In this document: positions 6,484 to 13,842 of the stretch, one piece after another
Position numbering within the stretch: the stretch's first letter is position 1
Layout of the letters: every line of letters begins with the position of its first letter
DNA from: Caulobacterales bacterium RIFOXYB1_FULL_67_16
GTDB taxonomy: Bacteria; Pseudomonadota; Alphaproteobacteria; Caulobacterales; Caulobacteraceae
Reading direction: 5' to 3'
Length of the DNA stretch: 31,459 nt
Assembly (NCBI GenBank): GCA_001796045.1
Contig: MGLN01000046.1
Span: 13,847 to 45,305 of the forward strand
Notes under the pieces: model-generated
Told to the model about the DNA's origin: nothing
The model's database searches: none
What the model saw: the letters and a program-made list of their open reading frames with translations, nothing else
Program-made: the position numbers and the translations under genes

Positions 6484-7968
6484 TCAGGCAGGGACGACGT
6501 CGAAGGCCAGGGTCAGGCGCGACGCCTCGCCCCCGAACGGCGTGGTGCCGTGCCACATATAGGACGGAAAGAGCACCAAGGTCCCCGGCGAGGGTTTGAT
6601 ATGATGCTGCGCTGTCGCGTTCGGCAGACCGGGCGCGGCGCCGAACCTCAACCAGCCTTCACGATCGCCCGTCTGCACGGCTGGAGGCAGTTCGATGTGG
6701 CAGGCCGAGGAGATCCAACCTTCGGAATGGATATGGTCCTTATGGAAGCCGTTGGGCCGCAACCGCACCGACCAGGATCCCTGAACCTTATAGCGCCCCG
6801 TGTTCCGGGCCCGCAGCGGATCGTCACCTGTCCCCAGCGCCTCCATATAACGGCGGATCGGACCGTCTATGGCCTCGAAAAAGGCGGCGATGACGGGATC
6901 GTCGCTCTCGGACAGTTTCGCCGTGGTCTGGGAGCCGCCGCGCAGGGATTGCCCCACCGGGTGAGTCTTCAACTGGTGCAGACCGTGCAGGGCGCGCGCC
7001 AGATCGGCCAGATAGGCTTCCAGCGACGCCCAACCCTGGGGGACATCCAGCCGATAGGACCGAACGAAAGCGCCATAATCGTACAGGGCTTCGTAGCGGG
7101 GATCGCCGTCCATTCGCCAGGCCGTCGCCAGCAGGGCCAGAACATGTTGGTTGTTCGGGGCCGCCGCCCGCATGGCCTCGATGAGATTCAGGGCGGCGCG
7201 GGGATTTCCCAGGGCCAGGTGGGATTCGGCCTGGGTTGTCTGAATCGGCAAAATCGCCCGTCCAGCCAAGGCTGCGGCGCGGTTTGCATGATCAAGGGCT
7301 CGAGCCGGATCAGCGCTCAGTATGGCTTGAGCCGCCGCCAGTTCGCCGGGCGCATCCAGCGGCCCCGACACCAATACGGCGTAGCCGTCTTCGGGACGAC
7401 CAGCGAACTCCAGCAGACGGGCCTTGATCTGGCGTAGAAGACCTGCGCCAGGATCTGCCGCGATGGCGGCGTCCAACGGGGCGCAGGCGGCGGCGGCGTC
7501 CTCGGTCCGCATCCAGATCAGCTGGCTGAGATCTCGCAGAGCGTCGGCATAGTGGGGGCGGCGCTGCAGCGCGCCCCGAAAGGCGGCTTCGGCCTCGTCG
7601 AAACGGTTCTGGCCCAGCAGAGCGCGAGCCAGAACCAGCCAGGTTTCAGGCGCGTCGCCGCCGATGGCCAGGGTCTCGCGAGCGACCGCCTCGGCCTCGA
7701 TGGGGCGCCCGAGATCCCCCAAGGTCGAGGCCAGATTGTGCCGGGCGGGCACGCTGCGGGGCCGCAGGGCGACTAGACGGCGTGACACAGCTGCGCTGTC
7801 GGCCAGACGCCCCGCCCGTTTCAACAGGTCCGCCTGGACCGACAAGGCCTCCCACGGCGCGTCGGCTCGCGCCGCCAAAGGCGTCAGCAGGTTCAGGCCG
7901 TCGCCCAACCTTCCGGCGGCGGCCAGAGCCTTGGCCTGCTCGACCTGGGCCTGCGCCGCCGACGTCAT
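6484..7968 (-). CDS. TPR-repeat protein with C-terminal 2-oxoglutarate/Fe(II) oxygenase domain
   Basis: Protein of 494 residues. Residues 1 to about 290 are helical TPR-like repeats (LGDGLNLLTPLAARA, ALSVQADLLKRAGRLADS, TWLVLARALLGQNRFDEAEAAF, DALRDLSQLIWMR, ALNLIEAMRAAAPNN). Residues about 300-494 are an oxygenase of the 2OG-FeII_Oxy_5 type: GSWSVRLRPNGFHKDHIHSEGW with an H-x-H pair at 412/414, a TLVLFPSYMWHGTTPF block giving the distal His473, and RLTLAFDV giving Arg484 for 2-oxoglutarate. The substrate is unknown. The start ATG at 7968 overlaps the rluC stop as ATGA, so translation is coupled; longer in-frame extension inside rluC was rejected. Placement between rluC and atp12 is unusual in my experience of this cluster. 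Confidence 0.85.
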   Translation of the reverse strand: MTSAAQAQVEQAKALAAAGRLGDGLNLLTPLAARADAPWEALSVQADLLKRAGRLADSAAVSRRLVALRPRSVPARHNLASTLGDLGRPIEAEAVARETLAIGGDAPETWLVLARALLGQNRFDEAEAAFRGALQRRPHYADALRDLSQLIWMRTEDAAAACAPLDAAIAADPGAGLLRQIKARLLEFAGRPEDGYAVLVSGPLDAPGELAAAQAILSADPARALDHANRAAALAGRAILPIQTTQAESHLALGNPRAALNLIEAMRAAAPNNQHVLALLATAWRMDGDPRYEALYDYGAFVRSYRLDVPQGWASLEAYLADLARALHGLHQLKTHPVGQSLRGGSQTTAKLSESDDPVIAAFFEAIDGPIRRYMEALGTGDDPLRARNTGRYKVQGSWSVRLRPNGFHKDHIHSEGWISSACHIELPPAVQTGDREGWLRFGAAPGLPNATAQHHIKPSPGTLVLFPSYMWHGTTPFGGEASRLTLAFDVVPA

Positions 7969-8987
7969 CGAATTCGCTTCACGCCCAGGAAGGGATCGTC
8001 TTCCGCCTCGTCCTCGGAGAAGCCGAAGTGGGCGAAGCCGGCCTTCATTTCGGGGCTGAGGGGGGCGGTGACCTTGAGCAGGCCGCCGCGCGGGTGGTCC
8101 AGTTCGATGCTGCGGGCGTGGAGTTGCAGCTTCAGCGGACCGGACAGTTCGCGGGATTTGTCGTCGCCGTATTTCGGATCGCCCAGGATCGGGTGGCCGA
8201 TGCCCGCCATATGGGCGCGGAGCTGGTGGGTGCGGCCGGTGAAGGGGCGCAGGGCCATCCAGGCGGCGCGATCCGAGGCGCGGGAGATGGTGCTGAAGGC
8301 CGTCTCGGCCGGTTCGGCCTTGGGATCCTTGCGATCGGCCGGGCGCATCATCTCGAAGTCGTTGATGCCGGTCTTCTTCAGCGGCATGTCGATCTGGCCC
8401 GAATAGGGTTTCGGATTGCCGATGACGATGGCCCAATAGGTCTTCTTGGCCTGACGGCGGGCGAAGGCCCCGGCCAGACGCTTGGCCGCCTCAGGCCCCT
8501 TGCCCAGCAGGAGGACGCCCGAGGTGTCGCGGTCCAGGCGGTGGACCAGGCGCGGCCGCTCCATCCCCTCGCCCCAGGCGCCCAGCAGACGGTCCACGTG
8601 ACGGCTGGTCTTGGTCCCGCCCTGGACGGCCAGGCCGTGCGGCTTGTTCAGGGCGATGACCATGTCGTCCTCGTAGAGGACCAGAGACTTGGCGAAGGCG
8701 ATGTCGCGTTCGGACAGGGTGTGGGGATCGCCGGCCTGACGCGAGGTGTCGTCGGGAATCGGCGGCACGCGCACGGCGGCGCCGGCGGTCAGCCGGCCCT
8801 CGGGCTTGATGCGGGCGCCGTCGACGCGGATCTGGCCGCTGCGGGCCATCTTCTGAACCTGAATGTTGGACAGATGCGGCCAACGCCTCCGGAACCAGCG
8901 GTCCAGCCGGATGCCGTCCTCGTCCTCGGCGACATAGAGTGTCAGGACTTCGCGCTTGGGCGCGTCTGCGGGCGGTTGGTCGGTCAA
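7965..8987 (-). CDS. rluC: RluA-family pseudouridine synthase with S4 domain, RluC-type
   Basis: Protein of 340 residues. S4 domain at about 22-76 (IRLDRWFRRRWPHLSNIQVQKMARSG). The catalytic domain starts with VIALNKPHGLAVQGG, has the family motif HRLDRDTSGVLLL with Asp152, KKTYWAIVIG, and the closing block TGRTHQLRAHMAHIG-like sequence (here GRTHQLRAHMAGIGHPILGD). RluC makes pseudouridine at 23S rRNA positions 955, 2504 and 2580 in E. coli; the same role is inferred here. Start ATG 8985-8987 overlaps the crcB stop (ATGA), and its own stop overlaps the TPR/oxygenase start, so all three genes are coupled. Assignment as RluC rather than RluD rests on context and motif style. Confidence 0.9.
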   Translation of the reverse strand: MTDQPPADAPKREVLTLYVAEDEDGIRLDRWFRRRWPHLSNIQVQKMARSGQIRVDGARIKPEGRLTAGAAVRVPPIPDDTSRQAGDPHTLSERDIAFAKSLVLYEDDMVIALNKPHGLAVQGGTKTSRHVDRLLGAWGEGMERPRLVHRLDRDTSGVLLLGKGPEAAKRLAGAFARRQAKKTYWAIVIGNPKPYSGQIDMPLKKTGINDFEMMRPADRKDPKAEPAETAFSTISRASDRAAWMALRPFTGRTHQLRAHMAGIGHPILGDPKYGDDKSRELSGPLKLQLHARSIELDHPRGGLLKVTAPLSPEMKAGFAHFGFSEDEAEDDPFLGVKRIR

Positions 8988-9379
8988 AGAGCGGCTCCAA
9001 AAGCGCGGCGGGCGACCATCAGGCCGACGAACAGGGCGACGACGGCCAGCACCACCGAGCCGACCACATAGGCGGCGGCCAGGGCGTAATCTCGGCGTTC
9101 AATCATCATCACCGCCTCCAGCGAATAGGAGGAGAAGGTGGTGAAACCGCCCAGCACGCCGACGGCGGCGAACAGGCGGATCGTCTCCTGATGCGCCCCG
9201 CCCTTGAAGGCCAGCCAGCCGACCAGCAGGCCCATGGCCAGGCCGCCCAGAATATTGGCCGCGAAGGTGCCCATGGGCCAGGCCGTATTGGGCGCCAGCC
9301 GCGCGGCGAGAAGACCGAGCCCGAAGCGCGCCATGGAACCCAGGGCGCCGCCGGCGGCGACAAGAAGAAACCGTGTCAT
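8984..9379 (-). CDS. crcB: Fluoride channel CrcB/FluC
   Basis: Protein of 131 residues with four hydrophobic segments and the family hallmarks: GGALGSMARFGLG near the N-terminus, WPMGTFAANILGG, and the GGFTTFSSYSLE motif that contributes to the central Na site and the fluoride pathway. It works as an antiparallel dimer exporting fluoride down its gradient. First gene of the four-gene operon. I looked for a fluoride riboswitch in the 139 bases between it and the divergent gene at 9519 and did not see the characteristic pseudoknot sequence. Confidence 0.95.
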   Translation of the reverse strand: MTRFLLVAAGGALGSMARFGLGLLAARLAPNTAWPMGTFAANILGGLAMGLLVGWLAFKGGAHQETIRLFAAVGVLGGFTTFSSYSLEAVMMIERRDYALAAAYVVGSVVLAVVALFVGLMVARRAFGAAL

Positions 9380-9518
9380 GACCCGGGCCTATATACGCCG
9401 CCGCCGTCGAAAGCGAAGTCTCCCTGCCCGCGCCACCCGTCTGACTGAAACTTCACTTGCCCTCGGACGTGGTTAACGGCGATATCCGAAACAGCCTAGT
9501 CCAGGTCGGGGATGTTTC

Positions 9519-10712
9519 ATGTCGCAGGAAGACAGCCAGAGCCCGGTGATCGCACCCACGATGACCCCGCCGCCGCCCGTCGCCGAACCGGAGCCCTCGG
9601 CCGTCGAACAGCCGCACGATCTGGCTGAAGCCCCGGCGGAGCCCGCGCGCGCCGCCCCGCCGACGCCGACCCCCAGCGACACCCCCGCCATATCGGACGA
9701 AGGGGTTCTGCGCCCGATCCAGGAAAGCGACTATTTCACCCTGGACGACGAGGCGATCGCGCGCATCTCGCGCAATATCGACCTGTATTTCAACCAGCCG
9801 CTGGAGATCTTCCCCTTCTGGGAGAACGAGAAGAAGCCGGACCGCTTCCACGTCCTGTTCTCGCGCCAGATCGAGGAGCGGTTTCCGGCGGACCGCGACA
9901 TCCGTGGCCGGGTTCACGCCTATGGGCGGCGCATCTTCCGCGCCCTTTGCGTCCATGTGGGGATCAAGCGGCTGACCCAGGCCCTGGCCCTGATCGCCTT
10001 CGCCGTCCTGGCCGAGATGGGGCCGACCCTGTTCGCCGAATGGGCGGGCGGGCAGCCGGCCGGTCTGGGGCTGGGCCTTCTCGCCATGCTGGTCACCTGC
10101 GGCATCTTCTTTGGCGTCTCGACCATCCTGTTCATCCAGTACCGGTTCCGGCTGGAGAACGACTCCTATGAGCTGTCTCGCGAGATCGTGCAGCGGACGC
10201 GGGAGCTGCAGAACCTGTTCACCAACGCCCGCGCCCTATCGGACCAGGCCGAGACCACCTATCAGATGGACGGCAAGGCCTGGGGCCAGCGCGCCCTCTA
10301 TCTGACGCGTCTGGTCATGTGGATCGGGGCGCGGATGGAGTATCTGGAGAAGTTCATCCAGATGGAGCTGTGGCGCGTGCGGCGGGAACGCTACTGGATG
10401 CGCTGGTTCGGGCGGATCACCACCCCGGCGGTTCTGGCGATCTGGCTGATCGTCTTCATCTTCTTCCCGGCGCCTGAGGCCAACGAGATCGGTTTCCGTC
10501 TGTTGCAAATCGTGGCCGTCGTCCTGGCGGGAGGCGTGTCCTGGCTGTCCTATTTCCGCTGGCAGACTCCGGCCGATGCGATCCAGGACAAGCTGGGGGC
10601 CGAAGGCTGGGTCCGCTACGCCTCGTTGGACGTGGACAACACCGTCGGCGACCAGGTGCGGCGCGACAAGGAACGGCTGGTCGAATATCGCGCCCTGACG
10701 CGAGGGCGCTGA
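9519..10712 (+). CDS. Hypothetical membrane protein with Pro-rich N-terminus and four membrane segments
   Basis: Protein of 397 residues, family not recognised. Residues 1-60 are Pro/Ala/Glu-rich and probably disordered. Residues 61-150 form a soluble region with conserved-looking aromatic blocks (DYFTLDDEAIARISRNIDLYF and FPFWENEK). Hydrophobic helices at about 152-175 and 182-206, a long charged helical stretch at 207-300 (likely cytoplasmic coiled coil), then hydrophobic helices at about 301-317 and 325-346, and a basic C-terminus. The ATG at 9519 follows a GGGGAT sequence. It stands alone, diverging from crcB and ending directly against the convergent lipoprotein gene with no intergenic base. 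Codon use is that of the surrounding genome, so it is a resident gene. Confidence 0.75.
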   Translation: MSQEDSQSPVIAPTMTPPPPVAEPEPSAVEQPHDLAEAPAEPARAAPPTPTPSDTPAISDEGVLRPIQESDYFTLDDEAIARISRNIDLYFNQPLEIFPFWENEKKPDRFHVLFSRQIEERFPADRDIRGRVHAYGRRIFRALCVHVGIKRLTQALALIAFAVLAEMGPTLFAEWAGGQPAGLGLGLLAMLVTCGIFFGVSTILFIQYRFRLENDSYELSREIVQRTRELQNLFTNARALSDQAETTYQMDGKAWGQRALYLTRLVMWIGARMEYLEKFIQMELWRVRRERYWMRWFGRITTPAVLAIWLIVFIFFPAPEANEIGFRLLQIVAVVLAGGVSWLSYFRWQTPADAIQDKLGAEGWVRYASLDVDNTVGDQVRRDKERLVEYRALTRGR

Positions 10713-11201
10713 TCAGCGGGGAATGGAGGCCTGGACCGAGCGGGCGTCATAGGCGTTCGGACGGTCGGGCTTCTGGCCCCGTCCCATGACGATCTCCAGC
10801 GAGGTAGAGGTCGGGCTGGGACCGCTGAAATTCAGACCCAGGCCGACGCCGACACCCGAGGCGGAATAGCCGCCGTACCGGCTGGAGCCGCCGCCGATGG
10901 AGACGCTGGGCCGCACCCCGCCAGCGCCGCCGGGACGGCCGTCGGTCCAGCTCTGCGTCACCTCGAACCAGTCATAGCCCTGTTCGGTGGTGAGGTCTGC
11001 GGCCCGCACCAGGGCGTAGTCGGCCACGGCGCCGGGCGTGCCGACGCCGTTGTAGGTAACGCGATAGCGGTTGGACTCAATCCGCTGCTCGGAATAGCCC
11101 TGCCCGCCCGGCGCGCGCTGGGCGCCGTACGGGGCTAGGCTGGCGCAGGCGGCCAGGGCCAGGGTCGAGGCGGCGAGGCTGAGAATGGCGAGGCGCTTCA
11201 T
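10713..11201 (-). CDS. Small envelope lipoprotein (CC0125/CC1285-like)
   Basis: Protein of 162 residues. MKRLAILSLAASTLALAAC is a textbook lipoprotein signal with Cys19. The mature part contains YRVTYNGVGTPG, ADYALVRAADLTTEQGYDWFEV, and a Gly/Ser-rich segment (SIGGGSSRYGGYSASGVG) before a short basic tail. The YRVTYNG and ALVRAADLTTEQGYDWF blocks recall a lipoprotein family known from Caulobacter (CC0125/CC1285); the match is from memory. A GGGAG ribosome site lies eight bases before ATG 11199-11201. The much longer upstream frame is a shadow of the neighbouring RluA-family gene. Function unknown, outer-membrane location inferred (residue +2 is Ala). Confidence 0.85.
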   Translation of the reverse strand: MKRLAILSLAASTLALAACASLAPYGAQRAPGGQGYSEQRIESNRYRVTYNGVGTPGAVADYALVRAADLTTEQGYDWFEVTQSWTDGRPGGAGGVRPSVSIGGGSSRYGGYSASGVGVGLGLNFSGPSPTSTSLEIVMGRGQKPDRPNAYDARSVQASIPR

Positions 11202-11266
11202 GGCGTTGTCTCCCTTTGACGGAGATAGCGTTGCTTGAGCCGGAGCGTTCCGTCCAGAGGCCCAGA

Positions 11267-11992
11267 CTAGAGGCCAAGGGCCGAACGCAAGTCCGCGAAA
11301 TCGGCGGGCGGCGGCGCCTCGACCGTGGTGGTCCCGCCTTCGGGATGGGGGAAGCTCAGCTTGGCGGCGTGCAGCATCAGGCGCGGCGCCGGCCCAACCT
11401 CTGTCGTCAGGGCGCCGCCATAGCGGACGTCGCCGATCAGCGGGCGGCCCAGATGGGCCATATGGACCCGCAGCTGGTGCATCCGCCCGGTCAGCGGCTC
11501 CAGTTCGACCACCGCGCCGTGATCGTTGGCGGCCAAGGTCCGATAGCGGCTTTGCGCCCCTTGCGCGCCGGGCGCGTCGAAGGCGACGACCCGCATATAG
11601 GACTCGCGCCCGATCTCCTCGCGCCGCAACGGGGCGTCGATGGAACCGGATTTCGGGTCCGGCGCGGCGGACAGCAGGGCCACATACTGTTTCCGGAACC
11701 GCCGCATCTGCAGGGCCTTGCCCAGGAAGCCCGCCGCCGGCTTGGTCTTGGCCGCCAGGATCACGCCCGAGGTGTCGCGATCCAGCCGATGCACCAGCTC
11801 CGGCCGCTTGCCGTTGGATCGGGCGAAGGCCCACAGCAGATCGTCCAGCGTATGGGCCTTGATCCGCCCGCCCTGGCTGGACAGGCCCGACGGCTTGGAG
11901 AAGGCGATGACATGGGCGTCCTCGTGGATCACCCACGACCGGACGGCGGCGATCTCATCCTCGGACAGGGCGACGGGGGTGCGGGTGGTCAT
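11267..11992 (-). CDS. RluA-family pseudouridine synthase without S4 domain
   Basis: Protein of 241 residues, catalytic domain only. VIAFSKPSGLSSQGG opens the domain, followed by ELVHRLDRDTSGVILA with catalytic Asp71, RKQYVALL, and LTGRMHQLRVHMAHLGRPLIGD near the end. Lack of an S4 domain and the short length put it with RluA/TruC-like enzymes acting on rRNA or tRNA. The target base cannot be told. It starts 17 bases after the rarA stop in the same direction, so they are probably co-transcribed. It is the second RluA-family enzyme and the third pseudouridine synthase in this window. Confidence 0.88.
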   Translation of the reverse strand: MTTRTPVALSEDEIAAVRSWVIHEDAHVIAFSKPSGLSSQGGRIKAHTLDDLLWAFARSNGKRPELVHRLDRDTSGVILAAKTKPAAGFLGKALQMRRFRKQYVALLSAAPDPKSGSIDAPLRREEIGRESYMRVVAFDAPGAQGAQSRYRTLAANDHGAVVELEPLTGRMHQLRVHMAHLGRPLIGDVRYGGALTTEVGPAPRLMLHAAKLSFPHPEGGTTTVEAPPPADFADLRSALGL

Positions 11993-12009
11993 CGGGGGGC
12001 TTCTAGAGG

Positions 12010-13338
12010 TCAGTCCCCCGTGTCGTCCACCGCCGCCTCTTTCGCCATACGCGCCCGCATCTCGGCCCAGCGCTCCAACCGCGCCTTGACCTTCTCCTCA
12101 TGCCCCTCGCCCTTGGGCTTGTAGAAGGTGCGGCGCTCCATTTCGTCGGGGAAGAAATTGGCGCCCGAGAACCCCTCGGGCGTGTCCGGGTCGTATTGGT
12201 AGCCCTTGCCGTAGCCGAGCTGTTTCATCAGCTTGGTCGGGGCGTTGCGGATATGGGCGGGGGGCATCAGCGAGCCGGTTTCGTAAGCCGCCTTCTTCGC
12301 CGCCTTGAAGGCTTCGTACACCCCGACCGACTTGGGCGCGGTGGCCAGGTGGACCACGGCCTGGGCCAGGGCCAGTTCGCCCTCGGGACTGCCCAGGAAA
12401 TCGTAGGTGTCCTTGGCCGCATTGGCGACCAGGATCGACAGGGGGTCCGCCTCGCCGATGTCCTCGACCGCCATCCGCACGATGCGCCGCGCCAGATACA
12501 GCGGGTCCTCGCCCCCGTTCAGCATCCGCGCCAGCCAGTACAGCGCCGCGTCCGGGTCCGACCCCCGCACCGATTTATGCAGGGCGGATATGAGGTTGTA
12601 GTGTTCTTCTCTCGACTTGTCGTAGGCGGGCGCGCGGCGTTGCAGCACGCCGGCCAGCCCCTGAACATCCAGCATTTCGCCGTCAGCCAGATCGAACAGC
12701 ACCTCGGACATGGTCAACAGGTAGCGGCCGTCGCCGTCGGCCAGGGCCAGCATGGCCTGGCGCGCCTCGGGGGACAGCGGTAGCGACCGCTCCATATGGG
12801 CCTCGGCGCGGCTCAACAGTTGATCAAGCGCCGCGTCGTCCAGTCGCTTAAGCACATAGACCTGGGACCGCGACAGCAGCGCCCCGTTCAGCTCGAAACT
12901 GGGGTTCTCGGTCGTAGCGCCCACCAGGGTGACGACCCCCGCCTCGACGAAAGGCAGGAATCCGTCCTGCTGGGCGCGGTTGAAGCGGTGGATCTCGTCG
13001 ACGAACAATAGGGTGCTCTGCCCCGCCGCTCGCCGCATCCGCGCCGCTTCGAACGCCTTCTTCAGGTCGGCGACGCCCGAAAAGACGGCGCTGATCGACT
13101 GGTATTCATAGCCCGCCGCCTGGGCCAGCAGCCGGGCGATGGTGGTCTTGCCGGTGCCGGGCGGCCCCCACAGGATCATCGAGCCCAGCCGCCCCGCCTC
13201 GATCATCCGCCGGATCGGCCCGCCGGCGCCCAGCAGATGATCCTGGCCCACCACCTCGTCCAGGGTGCGGGGCCGCAGACGGTCGGCCAGGGGGGCGTCG
13301 GGGGGCAGAATGCCGGAGGCTTCGAAAAGATCGCTCAT
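12010..13338 (-). CDS. rarA: Replication-associated recombination protein RarA (MgsA) AAA+ ATPase
   Basis: Protein of 442 residues. N-terminal PLADRLRPRTLDEVVGQDHLLG, Walker A GPPGTGKTT at 58-66, Walker B LLFVDEIHRFN at about 110-120, sensor 1 LVGATTENPSFE, and the arginine-finger region LLSRSQVYVLKRL. The C-terminal part holds the MgsA tetramerisation domain (SREEHYNLISALHKSVRGSDPDAALYWLARML and VGVYEAFKAAKKA). It acts at stalled replication forks on single-strand/double-strand junctions. Length is normal for the family. Followed closely by the RluA-like gene; divergent from the VOC gene with 70 bases between. Confidence 0.96.
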   Translation of the reverse strand: MSDLFEASGILPPDAPLADRLRPRTLDEVVGQDHLLGAGGPIRRMIEAGRLGSMILWGPPGTGKTTIARLLAQAAGYEYQSISAVFSGVADLKKAFEAARMRRAAGQSTLLFVDEIHRFNRAQQDGFLPFVEAGVVTLVGATTENPSFELNGALLSRSQVYVLKRLDDAALDQLLSRAEAHMERSLPLSPEARQAMLALADGDGRYLLTMSEVLFDLADGEMLDVQGLAGVLQRRAPAYDKSREEHYNLISALHKSVRGSDPDAALYWLARMLNGGEDPLYLARRIVRMAVEDIGEADPLSILVANAAKDTYDFLGSPEGELALAQAVVHLATAPKSVGVYEAFKAAKKAAYETGSLMPPAHIRNAPTKLMKQLGYGKGYQYDPDTPEGFSGANFFPDEMERRTFYKPKGEGHEEKVKARLERWAEMRARMAKEAAVDDTGD

Positions 13339-13408
13339 TGCGACCTATGTAGTCGTGCCTAAAGCGGTTTTCATCCGTTAGTATGGGTCTGCGCCATAGA
13401 GATCGATC

Positions 13409-13831
13409 ATGACCGACGCCCATCCGAACCAAGGCCCGACCGGCGGGCTGACCCCGCACCTGACCATTCCGTCGCGAGGCGCCGCCGCCGCCGTCGATTT
13501 CTATACCATCGCCTTCGGGGCCGAGGTGCTGGATCGGCGTCTGGCGAACGACGGCGAACGGCTGATGCACGCCCATCTGAGGATCAACGGCGCCAGCCTG
13601 ATGCTGAACGACGAGTTCCCGGAATATACGGGCAGCCAGGACGTTCGCCCCGCCGGCGTCACCCTGCACCTGCAGGTCGCCGACCCGGACGCCTGGTGGA
13701 CCCGGGCCATGACCGTCGGGGGCGCCGAGCCGGTGCTGGACATGGCCGACCAGTTCTGGGGCGACCGCTACGGCGTCCTGCGCGACCCCTTCGGCCACAC
13801 CTGGTCGATCGGCGGACCGATCAAGGGCTGA
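13409..13831 (+). CDS. VOC-family (glyoxalase/PhnB-like) protein
   Basis: Protein of 140 residues. The first beta-alpha-beta module reads LTPHLTIPSRGAAAAVDFYTIAFGAEVL, the second starts near GVTLHLQVADPDAWWTRAM and ends with DRYGVLRDPFGHTWSIG. The RDPFGHTW ending is typical of PhnB-type VOC proteins, which bind a metal in many but not all members. No specific substrate can be assigned. Convergent with the HtrA-type protease gene, 11 bases apart. Confidence 0.88.
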   Translation: MTDAHPNQGPTGGLTPHLTIPSRGAAAAVDFYTIAFGAEVLDRRLANDGERLMHAHLRINGASLMLNDEFPEYTGSQDVRPAGVTLHLQVADPDAWWTRAMTVGGAEPVLDMADQFWGDRYGVLRDPFGHTWSIGGPIKG

Positions 13832-13842
13832 GACGCGGGTCT

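Noticed and set aside
7969..8436. Long N-terminal extension of the TPR/oxygenase protein
   Set aside because: It lies wholly inside rluC in another frame; the ATGA-coupled start at 7968 is far better.
9380..9518. Possible fluoride riboswitch ahead of crcB
   Set aside because: The conserved loop and pseudoknot segments of the crcB motif RNA could not be found on the minus strand of this gap.
11202..11936. Long N-terminal extension of the small lipoprotein
   Set aside because: It is a shadow frame of the RluA-family gene; the lipoprotein signal and GGGAG site define the start at 11201.
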